Source of the DNA: Propionibacteriaceae bacterium
Lineage (GTDB): Bacteria > Actinomycetota > Actinomycetes > Propionibacteriales > Propionibacteriaceae
DNA: 54,448 bases
Direction of reading: 5' to 3'
Assembly (NCBI GenBank): GCA_031265875.1
Contig: JAISCA010000017.1
Location: 1-54,448, forward strand
How positions within the stretch are numbered: position 1 is the stretch's first letter; every line of letters begins with the position of its first letter. The translations under genes were made by a program, and so were the position numbers. The notes under the pieces are model-generated. The model saw only the letters and a list, made by a program, of their open reading frames with translations. It was not told where the DNA came from and ran no database searches. Positions 1 to 7,839 of the stretch are shown piece by piece.

Positions 1-50
1 ATTTGTCCGGCTCGTCGTCCGTCGGGCCCTGGCCCGGCGGGCATGACCTC

Positions 51-1368
51 ATAGGAGCTTGTCCATAAGACCCGAAAACGTCTTGTCTGCCCGCCGAGCC
101 GGGGTGTCACCCTTCGAGACTGAAAGGCACACCCATCATGACAGACACCCGACTACCGGTGGTGGCGGGCGTGGACACCCACGCCGACACGCACTGGGCG
201 GCGATCATCACCACCACCGGCCAGCCCGTGGCCGACCGACAATTCCCCGCCACCCCGGACGGCTACTCCCAGCTGGTCGGGTTCATCACCGGCCACGGCC
301 GCCTGGTCCGCGTCGGCGTCGAGGGCACCAGTTCATACGGCGCCGGCCTGACCCGCGTCCTGCTGGCCGCCGGGATCGACACAGCGGAAGTCATCCGACC
401 GGCCCGGACACAACGCCGCCGGGGCAAGTCCGACCCGATCGACGCCCACGCCGCCGCCACCGCCGCGCTGACCGGCCACCGCCTGCCCGTCCCGAAGACC
501 CCAGACGGAGACATCGACGCCATCCGGGTCCTGCTCATCGCCCGCCGATCAGCGGTCAAAGCCCGCTCCGACGCCATACGACAGATCAAATCGATCCTCG
601 TCACCGCCCCCAACCACATCCGGGAACGCTTCCGCCACCTGGCCCCCACCGCCCTGATCGCCACGCTAGCCAAACTACGCCCCGGCCCAGCCACCGACGA
701 CACCGCCCAAGCCACCCTCACCGCCCTGAGGAACCTGGCCCGCCGCCACGCCCACCTGACCGAAGAACTGTCCCAGTCGGACGCCGACCTCGACACCCTC
801 ACCCGCCGCGCCAACCCCGCCCTGAGGGCCGCGTTCGGCGTCGGCCCCGTCACCGCCGCCCAACTACTCGTCACAGCCGGACAGAACCCCCACCGGATCA
901 CCGACGAAGCCGCCTTCGCCGCGCTCACCGGCACAGCGCCCATCCCCGCGTCCTCCGGGAAGACCACACGCCACCGCCTCAACCGAGGCGGGGACCGCGA
1001 CGCCAACTGCGCCATCCACCAAATCGTCCTAGTCCGCATGTCCAAAGACCCCGCCACCCGGGCCTACCTCACGAAACGCAAAACCGACGGCAAAACCGTC
1101 CGCGAGACCATGCGCTGCCTCAAACGAGCCGTCGCCCGCGAGACACACGGACACCTGACCAACCCCCAACCCATCCCCGACACCTGCGACCTGAGACCAC
1201 TCCGCCAAACCAAACACGCCACCCTCGAACAAGCCGCCCGACACCTCGACCACTGGCCCACCCAACTATCCCGCCTCGAACGAGGACTCAAACGCGACGA
1301 CCACCTCGCCAAACGCTACCGAGACTGGCTCACCAACCTCCCCGACCCCACTTGACAAAAATAGGAGC
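51..1368 (+). mobile_element. IS110-family insertion sequence (ends inferred)
   Basis: The transposase gene is bracketed by an exact 8-bp direct repeat, ATAGGAGC, at 51-58 and 1361-1368, about 1.31 kb apart, which fits the size of IS110 elements. IS110 elements lack terminal inverted repeats, and none are seen. The right repeat lies 6 bp after the transposase stop, as expected for the IS110 group, whose noncoding guide-RNA region lies upstream of the gene. The ends are inferred; the true left end could lie before the window. Confidence 0.5.
138..1355 (+). CDS. IS110-family transposase (DEDD recombinase)
   Basis: A 405-residue protein, full length for IS110 transposases. The N-terminal RuvC-like DEDD domain shows D13 in GVDTHAD, E62 in VEGTSSYG, and D99 and D102 in KSDPIDAHAA. 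A central helical segment follows. The C-terminal transposase_20 domain contains AFAALTGTAPIPASSG with the conserved serine near residue 272, then the basic RHRLNRGGDRDANCAI stretch. The start is the ATG after AAAGGC at 123-128. Members of this family insert with a structured guide (bridge/seek) RNA from the element's noncoding end, so the stretch before the gene may be transcribed. The gene looks intact. It sits next to a broken toxin gene and a tRNA, consistent with an accessory insertion hotspot. Confidence 0.93.
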   Translation: MTDTRLPVVAGVDTHADTHWAAIITTTGQPVADRQFPATPDGYSQLVGFITGHGRLVRVGVEGTSSYGAGLTRVLLAAGIDTAEVIRPARTQRRRGKSDPIDAHAAATAALTGHRLPVPKTPDGDIDAIRVLLIARRSAVKARSDAIRQIKSILVTAPNHIRERFRHLAPTALIATLAKLRPGPATDDTAQATLTALRNLARRHAHLTEELSQSDADLDTLTRRANPALRAAFGVGPVTAAQLLVTAGQNPHRITDEAAFAALTGTAPIPASSGKTTRHRLNRGGDRDANCAIHQIVLVRMSKDPATRAYLTKRKTDGKTVRETMRCLKRAVARETHGHLTNPQPIPDTCDLRPLRQTKHATLEQAARHLDHWPTQLSRLERGLKRDDHLAKRYRDWLTNLPDPT

Positions 1369-1372
1369 ATCA

Positions 1373-1425
1373 TTGCTACGGGCGTGTCGGGAGTCGCAAC
1401 TGCACTCTCGAGGTCACGTACGTCG
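1373..1425. repeat. Dispersed hairpin repeat, copy a
   Basis: Stretch with the GGCGTGTCGG core at 1381-1390, flanked by TTGC at 1373-1376 and GCAA at 1396-1399, which can pair. It lies just after the IS110 right end. The rest of the 1369-1661 gap holds no convincing gene. Confidence 0.5.
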
Positions 1426-1661
1426 GTGGCTACGGCGGGCGGGCCCTGACTCAGTCCCGCTCATCGGTAGACCGGCTGCCACATGGCGTCCCGTACGGCC
1501 TGGGCCAGATCGGCTGGTGACTTGGTCGCTAGGGGCGATGCCGCCGGGCGACCGCCCCAGCCGTTCCTGACCGACTGGACGATGCCGTCTGGGCGACCGC
1601 AACCGATCCGAGATTGATCGCTGACTTGCGTAAACTCATTAAATACATGATGATAAAGTAT

Positions 1662-2477
1662 ATGGCGATTTCAAGTGTGCTTCCAGGGCCGATTCGTTCG
1701 CCGCAGGCGGCGGACTGGGCGCTGGCGCACGGCGTCGTGTCCATGACGACATTGGAGGTCGCGGAACTGCTTGGAGCGCCGCCGTCGCAGGTTCCGCAAC
1801 GATTGGCGGCTGCGAAGGCGAGGGGAGAGTGGATCGCGCCCGCTCGTGGGCTGTGGGCGCCAGTCGCGCCGGAGTTCCGGGCTTGGGGCGGGCCTCCGGC
1901 GACGGAGTTCATCACAGCTCTGGCTGACCATCTGAACGTCGATTACTACGTCGGCTGGCTCGCTGCCGCAGAACTGCACGGAGCCTCCCATCACGCTCCC
2001 CAGGTCTCTCAAATCGCCGTGTCCCGGCTGATCCGAGACCGGCGGGTCGGTCGGGCGCGGTTGTCCTTCCACGTCCGGAGCAATCTCGCCCGTCTCCCAG
2101 TGATGGTGCGGATGGCCCGCGCTGGTCGATACCGGGTCTCTTCCCCAGAGGTCACCGCTTTGGACATCGCCGCCGACATCGATCTGGCCGGTGGCCTGGA
2201 CAATGCCGCAACCGTGATAGCCGATCTGGCGGACGAGACTGGGCTGGACGAGACTAAACTTTCCGAGATCGCCCCCCTCTTTCCCGCTGCGGCGTCCAGG
2301 CGGGTCGGCTGGATCGTTGAGAACTACGCCGACGTGGGTCGGCTGGATGCGCTGGCCCTAGTGACCCAAGAAATGTCAGCGGCTCCGGCTAGGCTGCACC
2401 CGTCGCTGGGATTCACCGGCTCTTTGGATCGTCGGTGGGGCTTGCGGATCAACAAATTGGTGGAGGTCGAGCAGTAG
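1662..2477 (+). CDS. AbiEi-type (type IV TA) antitoxin / transcriptional regulator
   Basis: A 271-residue protein when read from the ATG at 1662; an upstream in-frame start at 1614 adds 16 unlikely residues (LRKLIKYMMIKY). The N-terminal winged-helix region reads VSMTTLEVAELLGAPPSQVPQRL, followed by RGLWAPV. The central part (YYVGWLAAAELHGASHHAPQ) and the TALDIAAD motif are typical of AbiEi family antitoxins, which repress their own operon and neutralise the AbiEii nucleotidyltransferase. The stop overlaps the next start by one base (TAGTG), so the two are translationally coupled. The AT-rich stretch 1630-1660 probably holds the promoter. Both genes are less GC-biased than their neighbours, suggesting horizontal gain. 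Confidence 0.8.
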   Translation: MAISSVLPGPIRSPQAADWALAHGVVSMTTLEVAELLGAPPSQVPQRLAAAKARGEWIAPARGLWAPVAPEFRAWGGPPATEFITALADHLNVDYYVGWLAAAELHGASHHAPQVSQIAVSRLIRDRRVGRARLSFHVRSNLARLPVMVRMARAGRYRVSSPEVTALDIAADIDLAGGLDNAATVIADLADETGLDETKLSEIAPLFPAAASRRVGWIVENYADVGRLDALALVTQEMSAAPARLHPSLGFTGSLDRRWGLRINKLVEVEQ

Positions 2478-2794
2478 TGCTGTCGATAGGAGAGGTCACA
2501 GCCTGGGGGGTAACGCATCCCTGGGCGAGTGCTGATCAGATTGAACAAGATCTGCTGCTATCGCGGGCGATTTGCGATATCGCCACTCACCCATATCTCG
2601 GCAAGGAACTAGTGTTCAGAGGCGGCACTGCGTTGCATAAATTGCATCTGCTCAAGCCTCTGCGTTACAGCGAGGACCTCGACTACGTGAGAGTGACCGC
2701 CGGTGGTGTCGGACCTGTCCTGGACGCGCTCAAAGGAATCGGCAGAGATCTCAGTTTCAAAGTTGATTCCACCATAGGCGAGCATCCGAAGTAG
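2477..2794 (+). pseudogene. Truncated AbiEii-type nucleotidyltransferase toxin
   Basis: Starts at the GTG that overlaps the antitoxin stop and encodes only 105 residues, against roughly 280-300 for intact AbiEii toxins. The N-terminal catalytic part is clear: FRGGTALHKLHLL (GGT motif with Ser/Lys-type context) followed by RYSEDLDYV (the DxD metal-binding pair). The reading ends at STIGEHPK-stop, and the following bases do not resemble the rest of the family in any frame I examined, so the C-terminal domain has been deleted rather than frameshifted. The product is probably inactive as a toxin. An alternative ATG at 2435 would overlap the antitoxin and is less likely. Confidence 0.8.
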
Positions 2795-3169
2795 ACCGCG
2801 TCGGCCGCGACCCGGCGCTCGAGCGGCGTCAAGAGCCCGAGGTGCCGTTCGCGAGCCCCGGCGTCGGAGCCTCGACTTGGGACAGGGCCTCGTCGCTAGC
2901 TTGCCCAGGGGGCGAGATCCTCATGGCAGGAGCCAGCGTAAGCGACCAATGTGAGCGACCGGTGAGGGGAAGGGAAGCCCGAGGCGCGTGCCGGTTAGCC
3001 ATCCTGGTCGCCTCATTCCGTGCCCTCTATGTGCCCTGAACGATGTCAACGCATGTCATCACAGGTCGGGCTATGTCGGTTCCGGCCAGATCGGAGGCGC
3101 GCCGTCAGGGACGGCTATCACACCTAGTCGGAGCCGTGTTTGACCTAGTGGGAAGGAGTTCGAGCCGAG
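2795..3169. other. Intergenic region with no recognised gene
   Basis: About 375 bp between the broken toxin and the tRNA. Short open frames here (2842-3039, 3043-3231) have no recognisable motif and no good ribosome binding site. A small direct repeat, GTGCCCT twice around 3018-3037, is visible. The region may be debris of an older integrated element at the tRNA gene. Confidence 0.5.
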
Positions 3170-3242
3170 TGCCCCCAGCGGGGCTCGAACCCGCGACCCG
3201 CGGATTAAAAGTCCGCTGCTCTGCCAACTGAGCTATAGGGGC
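3170..3242 (-). tRNA. tRNA-Lys (anticodon TTT)
   Basis: The minus strand folds into a complete cloverleaf: acceptor GCCCCTA pairs with TGGGGGC (one G-T pair), D-arm AGCTCAGTTGGCAGAGC, anticodon loop CTTTTAA between GCGGA and TCCGC, T-arm with GGTTCGAGCC. The anticodon is TTT. The 3' CCA is not encoded. Confidence 0.97.
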
Positions 3243-3367
3243 GCCTCGATTGTAGCTTCACTGGGGCGGCTTGGGGACTCGGGCGGCCCGGTGCAGAATT
3301 TAAGGGCGTGGGGATCTCCCTAACGCCTGAACACGCCATTGCACAGGCGCTCCGGAAAGGCTGAACC

Positions 3368-4240
3368 ATGGCTCCGAGCGGGCGGTCGTACACCTTGCTC
3401 CACCTGTCTGACACCCATTTCGTGGGCGGCGGCGAACCCCTTTACGGCTTGGCCGACGTCGAGGCGCCGCTGGCGGCCGGCTTGGACCGGGTGCTGGCCA
3501 GCGGCCGGCGGATCGACGCCATCGTCGTCTCCGGCGATGTGGCTGACTCCGGCCAACTCGACGCCTACCGGCGGGCCCGCGGGCTGATCGAGCCGGTCGC
3601 CGAGAAGCTGGGGGCCGAGTTGGTCTGGGCCATGGGCAACCATGACCGGCGGCCCGGCTTCTGGGCCGGGCTGCTGGATCAGGACCCGTCGGATCAGCCG
3701 GTCGACCTGGTCGCTTGGGTGGGCGGGTTGCGCCTGATCGTCTTGGACTCGACCGTGCCCGGCCGCCAGGACGGCCTGATCGAGCCGGCGCAATACGACT
3801 GGTTGCACCGCCAATTGGCCCGGCCGGCCCCGGACGGCAGCGTGCTGGTGCTGCACCACCCGCCCCTCGCACCTGAACTAGAATTGCTCGATTCGGTCGC
3901 CCTGCGCGGCAGCGACGACTTGGCCGAGGCGATCCGGGGCTCCGACCTGCGCCTGATCCTGTGCGGCCACTACCACTACCCGACCCAGGGCTTGTTGGGT
4001 GGCGTCCTGACCCTGGCCGCTGGCGCCTGCTCGTATAGTCAGGACCTCCTGATCGACCAGCGCTCGATGCGGGCCGAACGGGCCACCGAGTCCTTCGGAC
4101 TGATCCGCCTGGAGCCCGACCGGGCGATCAACACCGTCGTGCCCCTGACGGCCGGCCCGACCTTGTACGAACTGACCGCCGAGCAGCTACTACGCATAGT
4201 CGAACCGACTACCCCCGCCGCTCCGTCGGCATCGACGTAA
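3368..4240 (+). CDS. Calcineurin-like metallophosphoesterase (CpdA/Rv0805-like)
   Basis: A 290-residue cytoplasmic protein with all motifs of the class III cyclic-nucleotide phosphodiesterase type: HLSDTHF (D15, H17), SGDVAD (residues 55-60), GNHD (90-93), LHHPP (162-166) and CGHYHYP (199-205). These residues bind a dinuclear metal centre. The closest known types hydrolyse 3',5'-cAMP or related phosphodiesters; the substrate here cannot be told from sequence. The start is the ATG at 3368 after GGAAAGG. The gene stands alone between a divergent tRNA and a convergent S4-protein gene. The region just upstream (3303-3325) can form a small GC hairpin of unknown role. Confidence 0.88.
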   Translation: MAPSGRSYTLLHLSDTHFVGGGEPLYGLADVEAPLAAGLDRVLASGRRIDAIVVSGDVADSGQLDAYRRARGLIEPVAEKLGAELVWAMGNHDRRPGFWAGLLDQDPSDQPVDLVAWVGGLRLIVLDSTVPGRQDGLIEPAQYDWLHRQLARPAPDGSVLVLHHPPLAPELELLDSVALRGSDDLAEAIRGSDLRLILCGHYHYPTQGLLGGVLTLAAGACSYSQDLLIDQRSMRAERATESFGLIRLEPDRAINTVVPLTAGPTLYELTAEQLLRIVEPTTPAAPSAST

Positions 4241-4245
4241 CGGCT

Positions 4246-4273
4246 CGTTCGCTTGAGGTATGTCGCGCGAACG
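4246..4273. terminator. Hairpin after the phosphoesterase gene
   Basis: CGTTCGC at 4246-4252 pairs perfectly with GCGAACG at 4267-4273, six bases after the stop codon. There is no T tract, so a terminator role is only a guess. Confidence 0.35.
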
Positions 4274-4330
4274 GGGGTTACTCCTCTTGTTTCGGCGTGT
4301 CGGCGGACGCAAGTGCTCTGTGGGTATGGG
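4274..4330. repeat. Dispersed hairpin repeat, copy b
   Basis: GGTTACTCCTCTTG followed by TTTCGGCGTGTCGGCGGACG and CAAGTGCTCTGTGGG. CTTG (4286-4289) can pair with CAAG (4310-4313) around the conserved GGCGTGTCGG core. It lies between two convergent genes. Confidence 0.65.
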
Positions 4331-4356
4331 GTGGCTGGATGACGCCGGTCAGCCGG

Positions 4357-4716
4357 TTACCTCTGGAAACCGCGCCAGCGGTCTAGGTCGCGCCGGTCCT
4401 TCTTCTCCGGGCGGCCGGCTCCGCGCGGCCTCAGGCCGACCGCCATCCGCTCGGCCGGGTCGGGCGGCGGCGGGCTGTGGTCGATGTAGGCCTCGACGGC
4501 CAGGCTGGGGGAGACCCGCCGGGGCAGGAGCTGGACGACTTCGACCTGGCGCGGCCGCAGCTGGTCGCGCCAACCGATCCGGTCGCCTGGCTTGACCTCG
4601 GCGGCGGCTTTCACGACCTGGCCGTTCAAACGCACCTGGCCCGCCCGGCAGGCCTGCGTGGCCTGGGAGCGGCTCTTGAAGAAGCGGGTCGTCCAGAGCC
4701 AGGAGTCGATCCTCAT
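4357..4716 (-). CDS. S4-domain RNA-binding protein (Hsp15/HslR-like)
   Basis: A 119-residue protein from the internal start MRIDSWLWTTRFFKSR, which matches the usual beginning of the Hsp15 family; an ATG 12 codons further upstream is probably not used. The S4 RNA-binding domain fills residues 1-60 (SRSQATQACRAGQVRLNGQVVK, then VKPGDRIGW). The C-terminal tail is basic and rich in Arg, Lys and Pro. Family members bind 50S subunits carrying stalled nascent chains. It is convergent with the phosphoesterase gene. Confidence 0.85.
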   Translation of the reverse strand: MRIDSWLWTTRFFKSRSQATQACRAGQVRLNGQVVKAAAEVKPGDRIGWRDQLRPRQVEVVQLLPRRVSPSLAVEAYIDHSPPPPDPAERMAVGLRPRGAGRPEKKDRRDLDRWRGFQR

Positions 4717-4942
4717 GCCAGTCAGGATATCGACGCTTCGCGTCTCAAACACTCGATCAGTTCACTCACGAGCGCGAGCGCTCGACCTTCGCTTCAGTCG
4801 TGTCCATCGGCGCTGACGGATCTCAACACTGCGATCGGCTCACCGCTCTGGTTCGGCCGCCGGCCGCTCGGTGGCGCCTCGAACCGATCCGTCGGCCAGT
4901 GCGCGATCCGCCAGATGTTGCAGTCCTGTGACCTTTGTCCAC

Positions 4943-4971
4943 TTGACAGGGCTTCCGGGGATGTCGATAGG
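4943..4971 (+). promoter_or_regulatory. Promoter of the lacI-sugar operon
   Basis: TTGACA at 4943-4948, a 17-bp spacer, and GATAGG at 4966-4971. The -35 box is perfect and the -10 box is weak. Transcription would start just before the operator at 4984. Confidence 0.6.
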
Positions 4972-4983
4972 CTGAGGTCAGGT

Positions 4984-5001
4984 TTTGGAAACGTTTCCAA
5001 A
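4984..5001. promoter_or_regulatory. LacI-family operator (perfect 18-bp palindrome)
   Basis: TTTGGAAACGTTTCCAAA is a perfect palindrome with the central CG typical of LacI/GalR operators. It lies between the promoter and the lacI-type gene it precedes, so the regulator very likely represses its own operon. Confidence 0.92.
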
Positions 5002-5032
5002 TTTGACTCCGTCTCAACGTCGAGGAGCGACG

Positions 5033-6055
5033 ATGACCGATCCCCGGGTGACCCTGCACGATGTGGCGCGCGCCGCTGACGTGTCTCTGGGGTCGGTCTC
5101 CCGGGCTTTGCACGGCAGCGGCGCCTCTCCCCGTATGGTGGAACGGGTCCAGGCGGCGGCCAAGCGTTTGGGCTACCGGCCGGACGCCGCCGCCCGCACG
5201 CTCCGGACCGGCCGCACCCTCCATCTCGGTTTCGCGGTGGCGGACATCGGCAACCCGGTCTACGTCGAGATGATGCGCGCCATCCACGAAGTGGTGTCCC
5301 CGGACGGTTACCACGTCGTGGTGATGAGCTCCGGCAACTCGGCCGCCTCCGCCCGGCAGCTGGTCGAGTCGCTCAGTTTCGGCCTGGTCGACGGGTTGAT
5401 CGTCTCGCCGCTGTGGACCGACGCGGCCCTGATCGGCGACTTGGCCCGGCTGGACTTTCCCGTCGTCCTGCTCGGACCGGCCCCGGCGGACTCCCCGGTC
5501 GATTCGGTGGGAACCGACTCGGCGGCCGGCATCCGGCTGGCGGTGGAGCATCTTCAGGCCACGGGACGGCGCCGCTTGGTCTTCTTGAACGGCCCGGCCC
5601 CGACGACCGCTGGTTCGGCCCGGCAACGTGGTCTGGCTCAAGCGGTGGCCGATCCGGCCCTCGGCGTCGAGTTGGTCGGTTCGGCCATGGCCGACGACTT
5701 CACGGTCGCCGCCGGCACGACGGCGGTCCAGGACTTGTTGGATCGGCCCCGGGGGACCTTCGACGCGGTGGTGGCGGCCAACGACCTGCTCGCCATCGGC
5801 GCGGTCACCGCCGCCCGCCGGCGGGGTTGGACGGTGCCGGCCGACTTGGCGGTGACGGGCATGGATGGCACCGAGTTCGCCCACATCTTCTCCCCCTCCT
5901 TGACCACCGTGTCCTTGGGCGCCCGGGAGCGCGGCCAGCGGGCCGCCGAATTGATGCTGGAGCGTCTGACCGGGGGCCGGACCGAACCACGCCGGGTCGA
6001 AGTGCCACCGCGTCTCGTCCTGGGCGAGTCCACCGCGACCGGACGGGAGGCGTGA
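5033..6055 (+). CDS. LacI-family transcriptional regulator
   Basis: A 340-residue regulator from the ATG at 5033, preceded by GAGGAG at 5022-5027; an in-frame ATG at 4985 lies inside the operator and is rejected. The N-terminal helix-turn-helix VTLHDVARAADVSLGSVSRA is followed by the hinge helix (PDAAARTLRTGRT), and the rest is a periplasmic-binding-protein-like effector domain (LGFAVADIGNPVYVEMMRAI through VTGMDGTEFAHIFSPSLTTV). It is the first gene of the operon, and its stop overlaps the next start (TGATG). It probably responds to the sugar or glycoside carried by the encoded ABC system. Confidence 0.93.
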   Translation: MTDPRVTLHDVARAADVSLGSVSRALHGSGASPRMVERVQAAAKRLGYRPDAAARTLRTGRTLHLGFAVADIGNPVYVEMMRAIHEVVSPDGYHVVVMSSGNSAASARQLVESLSFGLVDGLIVSPLWTDAALIGDLARLDFPVVLLGPAPADSPVDSVGTDSAAGIRLAVEHLQATGRRRLVFLNGPAPTTAGSARQRGLAQAVADPALGVELVGSAMADDFTVAAGTTAVQDLLDRPRGTFDAVVAANDLLAIGAVTAARRRGWTVPADLAVTGMDGTEFAHIFSPSLTTVSLGARERGQRAAELMLERLTGGRTEPRRVEVPPRLVLGESTATGREA

Positions 6056-6954
6056 TGGCGAAACGAACGCGGGCCAAGTCGCAGATCGGTCGGGGCGAAG
6101 CGGCCGTCTTGTTGATCCCATCCTTGCTGCCGATCATGGTGCTGTCGGTCACCCCGCTGTTGATCGGCGTCTTCCTCGCTTTCACGGACGCCCGGCTGGT
6201 CCGTAACCCGGAGTACCACTTCATCGGCATCGATAACTTCATCCGCCTGGGCGGCAACTCGATGTTCTGGGACTCCTTCCGTATCGGCATCATCTGGGCC
6301 GTCTCGGTGACGGTCCTGCAACTCGTCCTGGCCATGGGTCTGGCCCTGCTGCTCAACTCCGGTCTGAGGCTGCAGAGCCTGACCCGGGTGCTGGCCTTGA
6401 TCCCCTGGGCCATGCCGCCGGTGGTGGTGGCGATCATGTGGCGGATGATCTACTCGGCCAACGCCGGGCCGCTCAACGCCGCCCTGGGCGGCTTGGGCCT
6501 GCCCAGCTCGATCAATTGGCTGGGCGATTTCAAGACCGCCTTGCCTGCGGTCATCGTCGTCGGCGTCTGGGTCGGCATGCCCCAAACCACGGTCACGCTG
6601 CTGGCCGGTCTGCAGCAGATCCCGCGCGACTTGTACGAAGCCGGGGCGCTCGACGGGGCCGGCGCGGGCCGGTTGTTCACAGCCGTGACCTTGCCTAGCC
6701 TGCGCGGCATCATCGCCTCGATCACGTCGCTCAACTTCATCTGGAACTTCAACTCCTTCTCCCTGGTCTATGTCATGACGGAAGGCGGGCCAGGCGGGGA
6801 GACCATGCTGCCGATGCTGTTCACCTACCTGGAGGCGTTCAAGAACCGCAACATCGGTTACGGCGCCGCCATGGGCCTGGTCCTAGTGCTCATCGTCGTC
6901 ACTCTGCTGGCCGTCTACCTGCGCGCCCAACTACGCGGCGACAAGGAGGCGTGA
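6055..6954 (+). CDS. Sugar ABC transporter permease (MalF/UgpA type)
   Basis: A 299-residue integral membrane protein with about six transmembrane segments and the cytoplasmic EAA loop EAGALDGAGAGRLFTAVTLP, which docks the ATPase. PLLIGVFLAFTDARLV and PGGETMLPMLFTYLEAF are typical of carbohydrate-uptake (CUT1) permeases. It overlaps lacI by one base and is followed after 6 bp by the second permease. No ATPase gene is present in the operon; actinomycetes commonly use one shared MsiK/UgpC-type ATPase for many CUT1 systems. Confidence 0.93.
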   Translation: MAKRTRAKSQIGRGEAAVLLIPSLLPIMVLSVTPLLIGVFLAFTDARLVRNPEYHFIGIDNFIRLGGNSMFWDSFRIGIIWAVSVTVLQLVLAMGLALLLNSGLRLQSLTRVLALIPWAMPPVVVAIMWRMIYSANAGPLNAALGGLGLPSSINWLGDFKTALPAVIVVGVWVGMPQTTVTLLAGLQQIPRDLYEAGALDGAGAGRLFTAVTLPSLRGIIASITSLNFIWNFNSFSLVYVMTEGGPGGETMLPMLFTYLEAFKNRNIGYGAAMGLVLVLIVVTLLAVYLRAQLRGDKEA

Positions 6955-6960
6955 CCGGCT

Positions 6961-7791
6961 ATGCCCAAGAGACTCGTCCGCACCGCACAGTACGCCGGCC
7001 TCGGCCTGTACATCGTCTTCCTCGGCTTCCCCCTGCTCTGGCTCATCTCGGCCTCGGTCAAGAGCTCGCGCGAACTCAACTCCTTGACCGTGTCGCTGCT
7101 GCCCTCCGAGTGGCACTGGGAGAACTACAGCGACGCCTTGGCCCGGCAGGGCCTGATCGGATCGGCCGGCAACTCTCTGCTCGTGGCGGTGGCCTCGACC
7201 GGCCTGGTGGTGCTCATCTCGCTGCCCGCCGCCTACGTCCTGGCCCGTATCAAAGGGGCCGCCCGGGTGGTCGGCACCGGCTGGATCCTGGTCTCCCAGG
7301 TCTTCCCCGTCATCTTGTTCATCCTGCCGCTGTTCTTGATCCTGCGGACCTTGCATCTGACCGACTCCTTGGTCGGTCTGACGCTGGTCCATGCGACCTA
7401 CACGCTGCCGTTCGCCTTGTGGATGCTGCAAGGTTACGTGGCGGCCATCCCCTTCGATCTGGAAGAGGCCTCCGCCGTCGACGGAGCGCCCCGGCTGGCC
7501 ACCTTGCGGCATATCGTGTTCCCGCTGCTCGCTCCCGGGCTGGTGGCGACGGCCATGTTCTCCTTCGTGGCCTCCTGGAATGAGTTCTTCTTCGCCCTCG
7601 TCCTGCTCCAATCGCCCGACAATTATACTTTGCCGATCACGCTCAAGATGTTCATCGGCGGCGAGGGCAAGGTCGCCCTCGGCCCGTTGGCCGCCGGCGC
7701 CGTGCTAGCGGCCGTGCCCAGCATCGTCTTCTTCTCGCTCATGCAACGCAAACTCATCAGTGGACTGATGAGCGGGGCGGTCAAAGGTTGA
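6961..7791 (+). CDS. Sugar ABC transporter permease (MalG/UgpE type)
   Basis: A 276-residue partner permease with six predicted transmembrane segments. The EAA loop is EEASAVDGAPRLATLRHIVF. The N-terminus FPLLWLISASVKSSREL and the end LMQRKLISGLMSGAVKG are characteristic of the MalG branch. It would form a heterodimer with the preceding permease and deliver the substrate captured by the downstream lipoprotein to the cytoplasm. Confidence 0.93.
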   Translation: MPKRLVRTAQYAGLGLYIVFLGFPLLWLISASVKSSRELNSLTVSLLPSEWHWENYSDALARQGLIGSAGNSLLVAVASTGLVVLISLPAAYVLARIKGAARVVGTGWILVSQVFPVILFILPLFLILRTLHLTDSLVGLTLVHATYTLPFALWMLQGYVAAIPFDLEEASAVDGAPRLATLRHIVFPLLAPGLVATAMFSFVASWNEFFFALVLLQSPDNYTLPITLKMFIGGEGKVALGPLAAGAVLAAVPSIVFFSLMQRKLISGLMSGAVKG

Positions 7792-7839
7792 CCGTCCACC
7801 TCTACCCGACCTCAACCACCTAAACGAAAGGAACCAACC

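Noticed and set aside
59-1570. Long open frame of 503 codons overlapping the transposase
   Set aside because: Arg/Pro/His-rich shadow frame of GC-rich DNA; the frame at 138 carries the DEDD motifs.
3018-3037. GTGCCCT direct repeat as an attachment site or integrase arm site
   Set aside because: Too short, no integrase nearby and no second copy of the tRNA end seen.
2842-3231. Two short open frames before the tRNA
   Set aside because: No motif, no good ribosome binding site, and one runs into the tRNA.
4477-5079. Open frame across the S4 gene and the lacI promoter
   Set aside because: Shadow of the opposite-strand S4 gene, and it crosses the lacI promoter and operator.
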